21,588 nt of DNA from JBKPRX01 sp046734795 (GTDB lineage: Bacteria; Actinomycetota; Thermoleophilia; Gaiellales; Gaiellaceae): assembly GCA_046734795.1 (NCBI GenBank), contig JBKPRX010000124.1:1-21588 (forward strand), read 5' to 3'. Below are positions 7,169-14,569 of this stretch, piece after piece (position 1 is the first letter of the stretch; each line of letters opens with the position of its first letter). Below the pieces are notes generated by a model. That model was given only the letters and a program-made list of their open reading frames with translations. It made no database searches and was not told the origin of the DNA. The translations under genes were made by a program, and so were the position numbers.

Positions 7169-7325
7169 CGTCAGCGTCTTGTTCCTGGCGCTTCGGGCGC
7201 GCTGCCGTCTCGTCGACCTCGCGCTCGAGGCGAACGAGCTTCGTCGCCATGATCAAGAGCCACGCGAGCACAACGGTGAACGCGACGAGGTAGGCCGCTG
7301 CGACGTATTTCTCGCCTGAGCTCAC
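7161..7325 (-). CDS. ccmD: CcmD-like small haem exporter subunit
   Basis: A 54-residue ORF read directly from the DNA. The GTG start at 7325 overlaps the ccmC stop by 4 nt (GTGA), and its TGA at 7161-7163 overlaps the start of the HemX-like gene by 8 nt. It has a short polar N-terminus (SSGEKYV), one transmembrane helix at about residues 8-26 (AAAYLVAFTVVLAWLLIMA) and a basic/charged C-terminal helix (KLVRLEREVDE). This is the classic CcmD topology, which helps release holo-CcmE from CcmABC. The identification relies on size, topology and position after ccmC, since CcmD proteins are barely conserved in sequence. Confidence 0.8.
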   Translation of the reverse strand: MSSGEKYVAAAYLVAFTVVLAWLLIMATKLVRLEREVDETAARPKRQEQDADGG

Positions 7326-8044
7326 CGGACGACCTCGACCACGGCGCGCCGTCGCGTTTCCGGAGCACGATCGACCTCACGAAGCGCACGCAGCCGCGCG
7401 TCGAGTCGCTTGCCTGCGAGCTCCGTGGAGTACATCGTCGCAGCGAGGGCAACGAAGGCCGCGAACGCAAAGCAGAACGCAACGAACATGCTCGTCGTCA
7501 TCTGCGGACCGTCGCGCGTGAAGACAGTCGGATGGATGAAGTCGTTCGCGAGCCGAATCGCGAGAAAGCTGATCGGTATCAGGACGACACCGAATAGCGC
7601 ATAGACCGCGGAGAAGTTCTCGCGCTGCGGTCCCGGCTCGACGGAGTAACGCAGCATGAAATACGCGGCGTAGAACAAGAACAAGACGAGGAAGAGCACG
7701 AGCTGGTTCGAGCTCCAGATCCACCAGCGATCCCACGAGGCCTTCGCCCAGATCGAACCGGTGACGAGTGTGAGGGCCCCGAAGATGACGCCCTGATGGA
7801 TCGCGGTGTAGCTCTCGAGATCCGCGCCCGGCGCCCGCTTCCAAAGATGCCGCAACGCTTTCCACGCGCCCCACCCGAAGCAGACATAGGCAGTCAGAGC
7901 CACCGGAACGTGGAGGTAGAAGATCTTCTGCGAGAGGCCCTGGTCGGCGTCGAGCGGGGCGACGAAGAACACGAGCACGAGCGCGACGCACATGAGGCCA
8001 AGTGCGATCGCAGCGAGGGCCGGCAACGGGAGTCTGATCCGCAT
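7322..8044 (-). CDS. ccmC: Haem exporter protein CcmC (cytochrome c biogenesis)
   Basis: 240 residues, six predicted helices. CcmC presents haem to CcmE at the outer face of the membrane. Conserved elements are KIFYLHVPVA with the first axial His, a GSIWAKASW.RWWIW tryptophan-rich periplasmic segment, and LANDFIHPT with the second His. The WWD motif ends WWIWSSNQL where the usual form is WWxWDxRLT, so the conserved Asp and Arg are replaced by Ser and Asn. The ATG is at 8044, 44 nt after the ccmB stop; the gene overlaps ccmD by 4 nt. The family call is safe. Whether the altered motif still handles haem normally is open. Confidence 0.93.
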   Translation of the reverse strand: MRIRLPLPALAAIALGLMCVALVLVFFVAPLDADQGLSQKIFYLHVPVALTAYVCFGWGAWKALRHLWKRAPGADLESYTAIHQGVIFGALTLVTGSIWAKASWDRWWIWSSNQLVLFLVLFLFYAAYFMLRYSVEPGPQRENFSAVYALFGVVLIPISFLAIRLANDFIHPTVFTRDGPQMTTSMFVAFCFAFAAFVALAATMYSTELAGKRLDARLRALREVDRAPETRRRAVVEVVR

Positions 8045-8088
8045 GGGCCCGAAGAATTGTCGCAGAAGGTGCGCGGCGCCCGGTCGCG

Positions 8089-8727
8089 CTACTCCGTCAC
8101 CACGTACTCGAAGGCAGCCCAGCAGACGAGGACGAAGATCGCGTCGTAGAGCCCGAGAAAGCCCAGGTAGCGGGCGGGGTCATCGACGACGCTCGCCCCG
8201 ACGCCGCCGATCACGACCGGCAAAGCGAGCGGCAGGAACAGGAGCGGCAGCAAGAGCTCACGAGCCCGGCCTGCGGCCGCCATCGCGCCCACGAACGTGC
8301 CGACGGCGCAGATTCCGATGTCCGCAAGCACGACTGCGGCGATCGTCGCTCCGTCGAGGCCGTGGAAGAAGACGGCGAAAAGCGGCAGTGCAACCACCTC
8401 CGCGGCGCCAAGGAAAGCGAGCGCTGCGAGACCCTTCGCCGCCCAGATCGCGCTTCGGTCGCACGGCGCGAGGACAAGCGCGTCGAGCACGCGCTGCTCG
8501 CGTTCGGGCACGAAGGCGCGACCGAGACCGAGGAGCGCCGTGAAGACGATCGCCACCCACAGGAGGCCGCTCGCAGCGAGGTCGGAGGAGTCGCCCGGAA
8601 GCGCGAAGTGAAAGATCGCGAACGTCGCGACGACGAACAGCACCATCGCCGGCAGCGTGTCGCGAGCACGAAGCTCGAGCCGAAGGTCCTTGCGCGTCAA
8701 CGTCACGACGTCGGTGAGATATCTCAT
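8089..8727 (-). CDS. ccmB: Haem exporter permease CcmB
   Basis: 212 residues, six hydrophobic helices. This is the membrane subunit of the CcmAB ABC transporter, which uses ATP to release haem-loaded CcmE from CcmC. Family features: an N-terminal cytoplasmic helix with KDLRLELRARD, PAMVLFVVATFAIFHFAL as helix 1, the FVPEREQRVLDALVLAP loop (about 72-88) that contacts the ATPase, and a run of Leu/Pro-rich helices with LLLPLLFLPLALPV. The ATG at 8727 overlaps the ccmA stop by 4 nt (ATGA). Slightly shorter than the E. coli protein (220). The neighbours ccmA, ccmC and ccmD complete the complex. Confidence 0.95.
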   Translation of the reverse strand: MRYLTDVVTLTRKDLRLELRARDTLPAMVLFVVATFAIFHFALPGDSSDLAASGLLWVAIVFTALLGLGRAFVPEREQRVLDALVLAPCDRSAIWAAKGLAALAFLGAAEVVALPLFAVFFHGLDGATIAAVVLADIGICAVGTFVGAMAAAGRARELLLPLLFLPLALPVVIGGVGASVVDDPARYLGFLGLYDAIFVLVCWAAFEYVVTE

Positions 8728-9311
8728 GCCGCAAGCTCCAGGCGAAGCGACGCGAGCGGCATGAGGCGCTCGGGCTCGTGCGTCGCGACGACGAAGGTGC
8801 GCTCAGCGGCAAGCTCTCGCAGCTGGAGATCGAGCAGATCTGCGCCCGCCGCGTCGAGAGCCGAGAACGGCTCGTCCAGCACGAGCAGCGCCGGGTTGTG
8901 CAAGAGCGTCCTGCAGAGCGCGAGCCGTTGGGTCATTCCTCGCGAGAAGGCGGAGATTCGTTCGTGCCGCGCCTCCCACAAGCCGAATCGCTCGAGCAGC
9001 ATCCCGATCCGTTCGCGCCGCTCGGGAACGCGGTACAGACGTCCGTATAGATCGAGGTTCTCGAGCGCGCTCAGCTCGCGGTAGACGAGCGGGTCGTGGC
9101 CGAGATATCCGACCTCGGCGCGAGGTAGCGCGACGTGCAACGTTCCGGCGGTCGGCACTGCAAGTCCGGCGCAGATCCGGAGCAGCGTCGTCTTGCCGGA
9201 TCCGTTCGCGCCCGTGACGACGAGGAAGCCGCCGCGCGGAAGGTCGAATTCGACGCCTTCCAGAACGTGCTTCTGGCCGTACCGCTTGCCGACACGGCGG
9301 GCGGTAATCAC
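8724..9311 (-). CDS. ccmA: Haem exporter ATPase CcmA
   Basis: A 195-residue ABC ATPase. Walker A is GANGSGKTT (34-42), the signature region AFSRGMTQR (121-129), Walker B LLVLDEP (142-148), the D-loop FSALD (149-153) and the switch His in VATHEP (175-180). The signature carries Phe-Ser-Arg-Gly-Met in place of LSGGQ, as is usual for CcmA (LSxGQxxR). The GTG at 9311 is chosen because it gives a normal N-terminus (ITARRVGKRYG) and overlaps the mqnP stop by 4 nt (GTGA); the open frame above it is a shadow of mqnP. Together with ccmB it forms the transporter half of the CcmABCD haem-loading complex. Confidence 0.95.
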   Translation of the reverse strand: MITARRVGKRYGQKHVLEGVEFDLPRGGFLVVTGANGSGKTTLLRICAGLAVPTAGTLHVALPRAEVGYLGHDPLVYRELSALENLDLYGRLYRVPERRERIGMLLERFGLWEARHERISAFSRGMTQRLALCRTLLHNPALLVLDEPFSALDAAGADLLDLQLRELAAERTFVVATHEPERLMPLASLRLELAA

Positions 9312-10177
9312 GTCAGCGTGTCGACGAGGACGAAGCCGAAGAACGCAACGCTGATCACGCCGTTCATCGTGAAGAAGGCTGCATCGAGACGATGCATGTC
9401 GCTCGGGCTGACGAGCGCATGCTCGTACGCGAGGAGCGCAGCGACGACTACGACGCCGAGCCAGTAGAAGATGCCGACCGACAACCCGAGTCCCGTCGCG
9501 ACGAGGAGCGCGACCGTCCCCGCATGCAACGCGCGCGCGCTGAGGAACGTGCCGCGGATGCCCCAGCGTGTCGCCCACGAGTGGAGACCCTGCGCGCGAT
9601 CGATCTCGAGATCGAAGAGGCAGTAGTAGAGGTCGAAGCCGGCCACCCATAGAGCGACGGCGCCACCGAGCGTCCACGACTGCCACGGCAGCTCGCCAGT
9701 GATCGCGACCCACGCACCGACGGGCGCAAGCCCGTCCACCGCGCCGAGCCACAAGTGACCGAGCCAGGTGAAGCGCTTCAGGTACGGGTAGATCACGAAG
9801 CCCGCCACCGGGATCGGCCACAGCCACCGGACGATCGGATCGAGCTGCCACACCGCGACGAGGAAGAGCACGAGCGACGCGACACAGAACACGACCACTT
9901 GGAGCAGGCTCAGCTGTCCGGACGGGAGCTCGCGCGTCGCCGTCCGCGGATTGCGAGCGTCGATGCGCGCATCGATCAACCGGTTTAGCCCCATCGCCAG
10001 CGAGCGGGCTCCGACCATCGCGAACGTGATCCAGACGAGATCATGCGCGCCCGGCGAGCCGTCGACGGCAAGGAAAGCGCCGACGTAGGCAAACGGCAAT
10101 GCGAAGACCGTGTGCTCGATCTTCACGAGCCGTGCGAAACGAGTGGGCAGCGAAGGCAGCGCGAGCGAGGTATCCAT
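9308..10177 (-). CDS. mqnP: UbiA-family prenyltransferase, probably MqnP of the futalosine menaquinone pathway
   Basis: 289 residues from the ATG at 10177; a GTG immediately before it (10180) is an alternative. This integral membrane enzyme joins a polyprenyl diphosphate to an aromatic acid. The first Asp-rich motif is NRLIDARIDARNPRT (65-79). The second is FDLYYCLFDLEIDRAQGLHS (181-200), the DLEFDxxxGLHS form found in the MqnP/UbiA-like group. About eight helices surround these. The presence of MqnP rather than MenA suggests that menaquinone is made through futalosine, but no other mqn gene is in the window, so that is inference. A bona fide UbiA acting on 4-hydroxybenzoate is the main alternative. 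Overlap with ccmA links quinone and cytochrome c assembly in one transcript. Confidence 0.85.
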   Translation of the reverse strand: MDTSLALPSLPTRFARLVKIEHTVFALPFAYVGAFLAVDGSPGAHDLVWITFAMVGARSLAMGLNRLIDARIDARNPRTATRELPSGQLSLLQVVVFCVASLVLFLVAVWQLDPIVRWLWPIPVAGFVIYPYLKRFTWLGHLWLGAVDGLAPVGAWVAITGELPWQSWTLGGAVALWVAGFDLYYCLFDLEIDRAQGLHSWATRWGIRGTFLSARALHAGTVALLVATGLGLSVGIFYWLGVVVVAALLAYEHALVSPSDMHRLDAAFFTMNGVISVAFFGFVLVDTLT

Positions 10178-10207
10178 CACGGCAATGCTACGCGCGGCGC
10201 GAAAGCG

Positions 10208-10690
10208 CTACGTCTGTCGATGCGCCACGTCTGTCTCGCCCGCCAGCAGCTCGACTGCGTGCTTGAGCGCGGGACGAATGACCGCGAAGCCGTCGCAACA
10301 CCCGCCGGGTGAGCCCGGCAGGTTGACGATCAACGCGTGCCCGCGCGTGCCCGCCACCCCGCGCGAAAGCAGCGCGTGAGGCGTCTTCGCGATCGAGTCG
10401 GCGCGGATCGCCTCGGCCAGGCCCGGCGCCGCACGATCGAGCACAGCCTGCGTCGCCTCGGGCGTCACATCGCGCGGCCCAACTCCGGTACCGCCGGTCG
10501 TCAAGATCACCTCGACCTCGTGTGAGAGCTCCGCGAGCATCACCTCGATCGAGCCGCGGTCATCGGGCACGATGCGCCGCTCGACGTCGAAGCCGTCGCC
10601 CGCGAGCAGCTCCGCGAGCAGGTCGCCGCTTTTGTCCTCACGCGTGCCGGCGGCGACTCCGTCGGACACGGTGACGACAGCCGCCTTCAC
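10208..10690 (-). CDS. moaB: Molybdopterin adenylyltransferase-type protein (MoaB/MogA)
   Basis: 160 residues. It activates molybdopterin by adenylylation before metal insertion. The family signatures are VVTVSDGVAAGTREDKSG (5-22), LTTGGTGVGPRDVTPEAT (63-80), which binds the pterin/nucleotide, and NLPGSPGG (123-130). The GTG start at 10690 overlaps the moaC stop by 4 nt (GTGA). MoaB and MogA have the same fold and are not distinguished here; the size and pairing with moaC favour the MoaB name. moeA, which completes metal insertion, lies at the far end of the window on the same strand. Confidence 0.92.
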   Translation of the reverse strand: MKAAVVTVSDGVAAGTREDKSGDLLAELLAGDGFDVERRIVPDDRGSIEVMLAELSHEVEVILTTGGTGVGPRDVTPEATQAVLDRAAPGLAEAIRADSIAKTPHALLSRGVAGTRGHALIVNLPGSPGGCCDGFAVIRPALKHAVELLAGETDVAHRQT

Positions 10691-11133
10691 ACCGGATCCT
10701 TCGTCTTCTCGACGAGACGAACGTCGCCGACGACCATTGCCTTGTCGATCGCCTTCGCCATGTCGTAGATCGTGAGCGCCGCAACCGCGACGGCTGTCAG
10801 CGCCTCCATCTCCACGCCCGTTTGCGCGGTGGTCTCGACTGTCGCCTTGATCTCGACACGGTCGTCGCCGAGCTCGAGCGCGACGTCGATGCTCGTGAGC
10901 GGAAGCGGATGGCAGAGCGGAATCAGGTCGGCCGTTCGCTTCGCCGCCATGATCCCCGCGAGCTGCGCGGTCGCGAGCGCGTCGCCCTTCGGTAGCTCAC
11001 GAAGTCGCGCGGCGGTCGAAGCCGCCATCTGCACGTGGCCAGCGGCGACGGCGCGACGACGCGAATGCGGCTTGGCGCCGACATCGACCATCCGCACTGC
11101 GCCGCTCTCGTCGACGTGTGAAAGATCCGGCAC
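10687..11133 (-). CDS. moaC: Cyclic pyranopterin monophosphate synthase (MoaC)
   Basis: 148 residues from a GTG at 11133, which gives the standard N-terminus LSHVDESGAVRMVDV. It converts 3',8-cyclo-7,8-dihydro-GTP to cyclic pyranopterin monophosphate in Moco synthesis. Family motifs are QLAGIMAAKRTADLIPLCHP (57-76), including the conserved Lys and His, TTAQTGVEMEALTAV (101-115), and MAKAIDKAM with Lys131. The frame is open far upstream (to 11544), but that stretch is a shadow of the otsA-like gene, which ends 20 nt before this start. moaA, moaD and moaE are not in the window. Confidence 0.95.
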   Translation of the reverse strand: MPDLSHVDESGAVRMVDVGAKPHSRRRAVAAGHVQMAASTAARLRELPKGDALATAQLAGIMAAKRTADLIPLCHPLPLTSIDVALELGDDRVEIKATVETTAQTGVEMEALTAVAVAALTIYDMAKAIDKAMVVGDVRLVEKTKDPV

Positions 11134-11153
11134 CGGCCGATCGTATCGCCGCG

Positions 11154-12623
11154 TCAGCGACCGGCCCGAGTGGCGACGCGATCGAGATCCGCGAGCTGCG
11201 CACCGATCCACAGCTCGAGGTCGTGCTCGCCGACGTGCTCGCGAATCGCAGCTGCACGTCGCTGCTTCTCGTCCGCGCTCATCGTCAGCCCCTCGTAGAT
11301 CGCCTGCGCCTGCCCGTAGACGTCGAAGGGGTTGACGGGCAACGCCCAGCCGCCCAGCTCTTCGAACGAGCCGGTGTTTTCGGACAGGACAACGACACCG
11401 TCGCGCTCGTTGACAAGCGGGGCTTCCTTCGAGACGAGGTTGAGACCGTCGAACAGAGCGTTCACGAGCAGCACGTCGTACTGCTTGTACGCAGCGACCG
11501 CTTGCGCGAAGTTGTCGCCGACCTGGAGGTCGATCGGCACCCACCCTTCCTGTTGCAGACGGTCGTTCACCGCACGCGCTTCTCGCTGAATCGCACCGAG
11601 ATACTCGGAGTACTCCGGAATGTCTTGCCGCGAGGGATCGAGGAGCGCGAGCATCGAGACGCGGCGGTGGAACTCAGGGTGAAGGTCGAGGAAGAGCGCG
11701 AACGCGCGGAAGCCGCGAACGACGTTCTTCGACGGATCCGTTCGGTCGACGCGAAGCACGAGAAACTCAGACCGCCTCTCTGCGATCTGCCGTTCCTCTG
11801 CGAGCACGTCCGGCGACTCGCGAAGCTGCTCGAACTCCTCGGGATCGACGCTGATCGGGTGGGACGTGACCAGCGTGCGCCGGCCCTCATGGGTCACCGT
11901 GCCGGCGGTCTCGTCGAGCTCGGCGCCCAAGGTGTCGCAGGCCGTTCGGAGGAAGTTCCTTTGCCATCGGTGCGTGTGGAACCCGACGATGTCGTTCGCG
12001 AGTAGACCCTCGTGAACTGCGCGTCGCAGGTGCTCGGGCAAGACGTGCCAGTAGTCGGATTGCGCCCACGGCACGTGCACGAAATGGCTCAGCATCGCGC
12101 CCGGAACGCGCTCGCGGATCAGGCGCGGCACGAGATAGAGGTGGTAGTCGTGCAAGAAAACGGCGGCGTCCGGCTGCCGCTCGAGCTCCTCGACAACCGC
12201 GGTCGCGAAGGCCTCATTGACCGGCACGTACCCGCTGTACCACGCGTGGTGGAGCCCGAGGTCGACGTTCGGCTTCTCGGTCAAGCCCCACATGTAGTGC
12301 TGGAGAAACCAGAGCGTCGGGTTCGCAACGACGTTGTAGAACCAGTCGTAGGCAAGCGCGTCGTGCGCGACGAGCCGCAAGCGATACGGTGAGCCGTCGC
12401 GGGCAACTTCGACGATCGGCTCGATTCGCGACTCGGCTGCGACGGCGTGGTCTTCGTCGCTCATGGCGCTCGCGATCCACGTCACGTCGTGATGCGCGAC
12501 GAGGCTTCGCAGCGCGGTGACGAGCCCGCCGCCGCCGCGCCGGGCGATGCGCTCTCCGTTCGGCGCTCGGTCGTAGGCAACCGGCCCACGGTTCGAGACG
12601 ACGATCAGCTTTCTCCTGTCCAC
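11154..12623 (-). CDS. otsA: Trehalose-6-phosphate synthase-like GT20 glycosyltransferase
   Basis: 489 residues, GTG start at 12623. GT20 enzymes transfer glucose from UDP- or ADP-glucose to glucose-6-phosphate. Motifs are SNRGPV (10-15), the nucleotide-sugar glycine loop GGGGL (30-34), HDYHL (158-162), the Arg/Lys pair in RTDPSKN (Arg294, Lys299) and the C-terminal LFDGLNLVSKE (390-400). It contains only the synthase domain, with no fused phosphatase, and no otsB lies nearby. The next gene upstream is the unrelated trehalose synthase TreT. GT20 also includes glucosylglycerol-phosphate and pseudo-glycosyl synthases, so the exact acceptor is not certain. It probably serves osmotic or stress protection. 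Confidence 0.85.
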   Translation of the reverse strand: MDRRKLIVVSNRGPVAYDRAPNGERIARRGGGGLVTALRSLVAHHDVTWIASAMSDEDHAVAAESRIEPIVEVARDGSPYRLRLVAHDALAYDWFYNVVANPTLWFLQHYMWGLTEKPNVDLGLHHAWYSGYVPVNEAFATAVVEELERQPDAAVFLHDYHLYLVPRLIRERVPGAMLSHFVHVPWAQSDYWHVLPEHLRRAVHEGLLANDIVGFHTHRWQRNFLRTACDTLGAELDETAGTVTHEGRRTLVTSHPISVDPEEFEQLRESPDVLAEERQIAERRSEFLVLRVDRTDPSKNVVRGFRAFALFLDLHPEFHRRVSMLALLDPSRQDIPEYSEYLGAIQREARAVNDRLQQEGWVPIDLQVGDNFAQAVAAYKQYDVLLVNALFDGLNLVSKEAPLVNERDGVVVLSENTGSFEELGGWALPVNPFDVYGQAQAIYEGLTMSADEKQRRAAAIREHVGEHDLELWIGAQLADLDRVATRAGR

Positions 12624-12659
12624 CGGCGAAGCCTAGTTCCCAGGCGATGCGCCGAGAAA

Positions 12660-13949
12660 CTACGACTGCCGCGCCGGCGCCACGGTCTCGACCCCGATCC
12701 CGCCGGTGTCGTTTCCGAGCAACCGGTTGAAGAGGACGAGCCAGTCGCGAAGCAGGCGCGGTGTCAGGAAGTTGCGCCGCACGAACTCCTTGCCGGCACG
12801 CGCGCGATGTCGCGCCTCGACAGGGTCGCGCAGGATCTCGTGGCACGCAGTCGCGCACTGCGCTGACGAGTCGACGAGCCATCCCGTCTCACCGTCGTGA
12901 ATTTGCGTGACGATCCCACCCACGCGGCCTGCGACCATCGGCCGCGCCTTCCAGAGCGCTTCCGACACCGTCAGCCCGAAGCCTTCGCGAATCGACTTCT
13001 GGATCACAGCGCTCGAGTGGACTTGAAAGGCGTTCACCTCGACGGAGCCGACGTTGTTGAGGTTCGAGAGGATGTAGATGTCCGGGTCGCCGGCTGCGTA
13101 GGTGACGGTCTGGTTGTAGAAGTCCCACCCCTCTGGATCGTCATGCGCCATCGATCCGACGAGCGCGAGCTGCACGTCGGGATGCTTCTCCTTGACGATC
13201 CGGTACGCGTCGATCACGCCGAGCGGGTCTTTCCACGGGTCGAACCGCGAGACTTGGGTCAGGAGCGGCCGCTCCACGTCGATTCCGAACTGGTCGACGA
13301 TGTACGCCGCATCTTCGGGCGAGAGGGCCATGTTCTTCGGCGCCAATGGATCGATGGCGGGCGGCCAGATGAAGCACTCCGGCAGCCCGTCGACCTTCGG
13401 CACGTACTCGTGCATATGGAAGATCGCTGCGTCGTAGCGCTTGATCGATCCGAGGAGAAAGCTGAAGACATCCCAGTTGGGCGTCGAGAAGTCGATGTGC
13501 CCGCGCCAGATCCATTTCGCGGCACGTGAGGGGAAGTAATCGACGAGCCCGACCGGCTGCGGGTCGTGCACGACGACGAAGTCGTAGTCGTCGGCGCTGA
13601 TCTCGCGAGCGTTCAGCTCCTGGTAGCGCGTGAAGATCCGCTTCTGCTCGTCGTCGAGTCCTTGCGGATTTCCTTGCAGGCCGTTGTGAATCGTCTTCGT
13701 GACGTTGAAGAACTCGTCGGCGCCGCGAATGATGCGCCATTCGGTTTCGAGGCCCGCGCTTTGCATCAAGGGGATCAGCGTGTAGTTGATCTCGGCGACG
13801 CCGCCGCCGAACGCGGTCGCGGAGAGATGCACGACGCGCTTACCCGCAAGCGGCTCTGCAAGCCGCTTGATCTCGTCCATCAAGCCACGGGTCGCGATCG
13901 TCGCGTAGTCGGCGAGGGACTTGTGTCCGACGTTGACGAGCTGGAGCAT
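12660..13949 (-). CDS. treT: Trehalose synthase TreT (GT4 glycosyltransferase)
   Basis: 429 residues, ATG at 13949. TreT joins NDP-glucose and free glucose to trehalose in one reversible step, with no phosphatase needed. Visible features are SATAFGGGVAEI (43-54) in the N-terminal Rossmann domain, VVHDPQPVGL (126-135), WRGHIDFSTPNW, the donor-site RFDPWKDP (235-242), and REGFGLTVSEALWKARPMVA (321-340) containing the GT4 E-x7-E motif, followed by GRVGGI. The length fits the family. It is followed after 36 nt by the otsA-like gene and preceded after 36 nt by the RsbW-like gene. A hairpin ends 5 nt before the start codon (separate entry). Confidence 0.92.
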   Translation of the reverse strand: MLQLVNVGHKSLADYATIATRGLMDEIKRLAEPLAGKRVVHLSATAFGGGVAEINYTLIPLMQSAGLETEWRIIRGADEFFNVTKTIHNGLQGNPQGLDDEQKRIFTRYQELNAREISADDYDFVVVHDPQPVGLVDYFPSRAAKWIWRGHIDFSTPNWDVFSFLLGSIKRYDAAIFHMHEYVPKVDGLPECFIWPPAIDPLAPKNMALSPEDAAYIVDQFGIDVERPLLTQVSRFDPWKDPLGVIDAYRIVKEKHPDVQLALVGSMAHDDPEGWDFYNQTVTYAAGDPDIYILSNLNNVGSVEVNAFQVHSSAVIQKSIREGFGLTVSEALWKARPMVAGRVGGIVTQIHDGETGWLVDSSAQCATACHEILRDPVEARHRARAGKEFVRRNFLTPRLLRDWLVLFNRLLGNDTGGIGVETVAPARQS

Positions 13950-13954
13950 GGAGA

Positions 13955-13973
13955 CCGCCGACGATATCGGCGG
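13955..13973 (-). promoter_or_regulatory. Hairpin over the treT ribosome-binding region
   Basis: CCGCCGA (13955-13961) pairs with TCGGCGG (13967-13973) around a 5-nt loop: 7 bp, perfect. On the coding strand it lies between the RsbW-like stop and treT, ending 5 nt before the treT ATG. The only weak Shine-Dalgarno candidate (GGCGG) lies in its 3' arm. It could be a terminator after the stress-kinase gene or a translational lock on treT. No T-run follows. Confidence 0.45.
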
Positions 13974-13985
13974 AAGCGGTCGCCG

Positions 13986-14405
13986 CTAGCTCAGAACCTT
14001 CACGAATCTGAGCCGCGAGCCGCGCTCACCGGCGCGCGAGTGCAGCTCGAACTCCGTCGCGATCGAACGGATGATGGCGATGCCGAGTCCGCCTTCGCTG
14101 AACTCGCCGTCGCTCGAGACGTCCTCCTTCGGATCGAAGCCGGCGCCGTCGTCGACGACTTCGATCACGATCCGGTCCGGCAAGAGCTCGTAGACGATGT
14201 CGACATGTCCTTCGGCGCTGTCGCCGTAGGCGTGACGTACGGAGTTGGAGCACGCTTCGGTAATTGCGAGCTTGAGGTCCGCGAGCGTTTCGTCGTCGAG
14301 CGGCCGCACGCGCGCGATGCCGGTGAGGGCAAGACGGCAAAGCGTCACGTACTCCGCCTTGGCCGGAATGCGAAGCCGGACGATCCGGCCGTCGATGTCC
14401 GTCAT
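13986..14405 (-). CDS. RsbW-like serine kinase / anti-sigma factor (HATPase_c_2)
   Basis: A small GHKL ATPase of 139 residues from the ATG at 14405. An upstream in-frame GTG at 14453 would add 16 residues, but 14405 puts the start near the usual beginning (VRLRIPAKAEYV). The N-box is ITEACSNSVRHAYG, the G1 box is DDGAGFDP and the G2 box is GGLGIAIIRSI; the C-terminus GSRLRFVKVL is typical. Such proteins bind and hold a sigma-B/F-type factor and phosphorylate an STAS anti-anti-sigma protein. Neither partner gene is adjacent, which is unusual but common for orphan actinobacterial copies. It sits after htrA and before the trehalose genes, suggesting a stress setting. The target is unknown. Confidence 0.85.
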   Translation of the reverse strand: MTDIDGRIVRLRIPAKAEYVTLCRLALTGIARVRPLDDETLADLKLAITEACSNSVRHAYGDSAEGHVDIVYELLPDRIVIEVVDDGAGFDPKEDVSSDGEFSEGGLGIAIIRSIATEFELHSRAGERGSRLRFVKVLS

Positions 14406-14453
14406 CTCGCCATCAGAGGAAGCAGCTGCCGTGTCGACGCCCACCGTGCCCAC

Positions 14454-14480
14454 CTATCCGGAGATTCGGTTACCTAAACC
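14454..14480 (-). promoter_or_regulatory. Possible sigma-B/F-type promoter (GGTTT-N16-GGATAG)
   Basis: On the - strand GGTTT (14480-14476) and GGATAG (14459-14454) are separated by 16 nt, resembling the GGTTT-N14/16-GGGTAT consensus of stress sigma factors (5/5 and 4/6). Transcription would begin near 14447, which fits the ATG at 14405 of the RsbW-like gene but not the GTG at 14453. Stress-sigma control of its own anti-sigma gene is a known arrangement; here it is only suggested. Confidence 0.3.
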
Positions 14481-14522
14481 CGCCGATTTCTACCAACGAC
14501 TATGGCCAGAGACGTCGCGGTA

Positions 14523-14548
14523 GGGGCTGATTCCCCGACCAGAGCCCC
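14523..14548 (-). terminator. Weak hairpin after the htrA-like gene
   Basis: GGGGCT (14523-14528) and AGCCCC (14543-14548) form a 6-bp stem with a 14-nt loop, in the 164-nt gap between the htrA stop and the chosen RsbW-like start. Termination here would make the RsbW-like gene a separate unit. The stem is short, so support is weak. Confidence 0.3.
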
Positions 14549-14569
14549 TTCCAAACGGATCCGGCGGTT

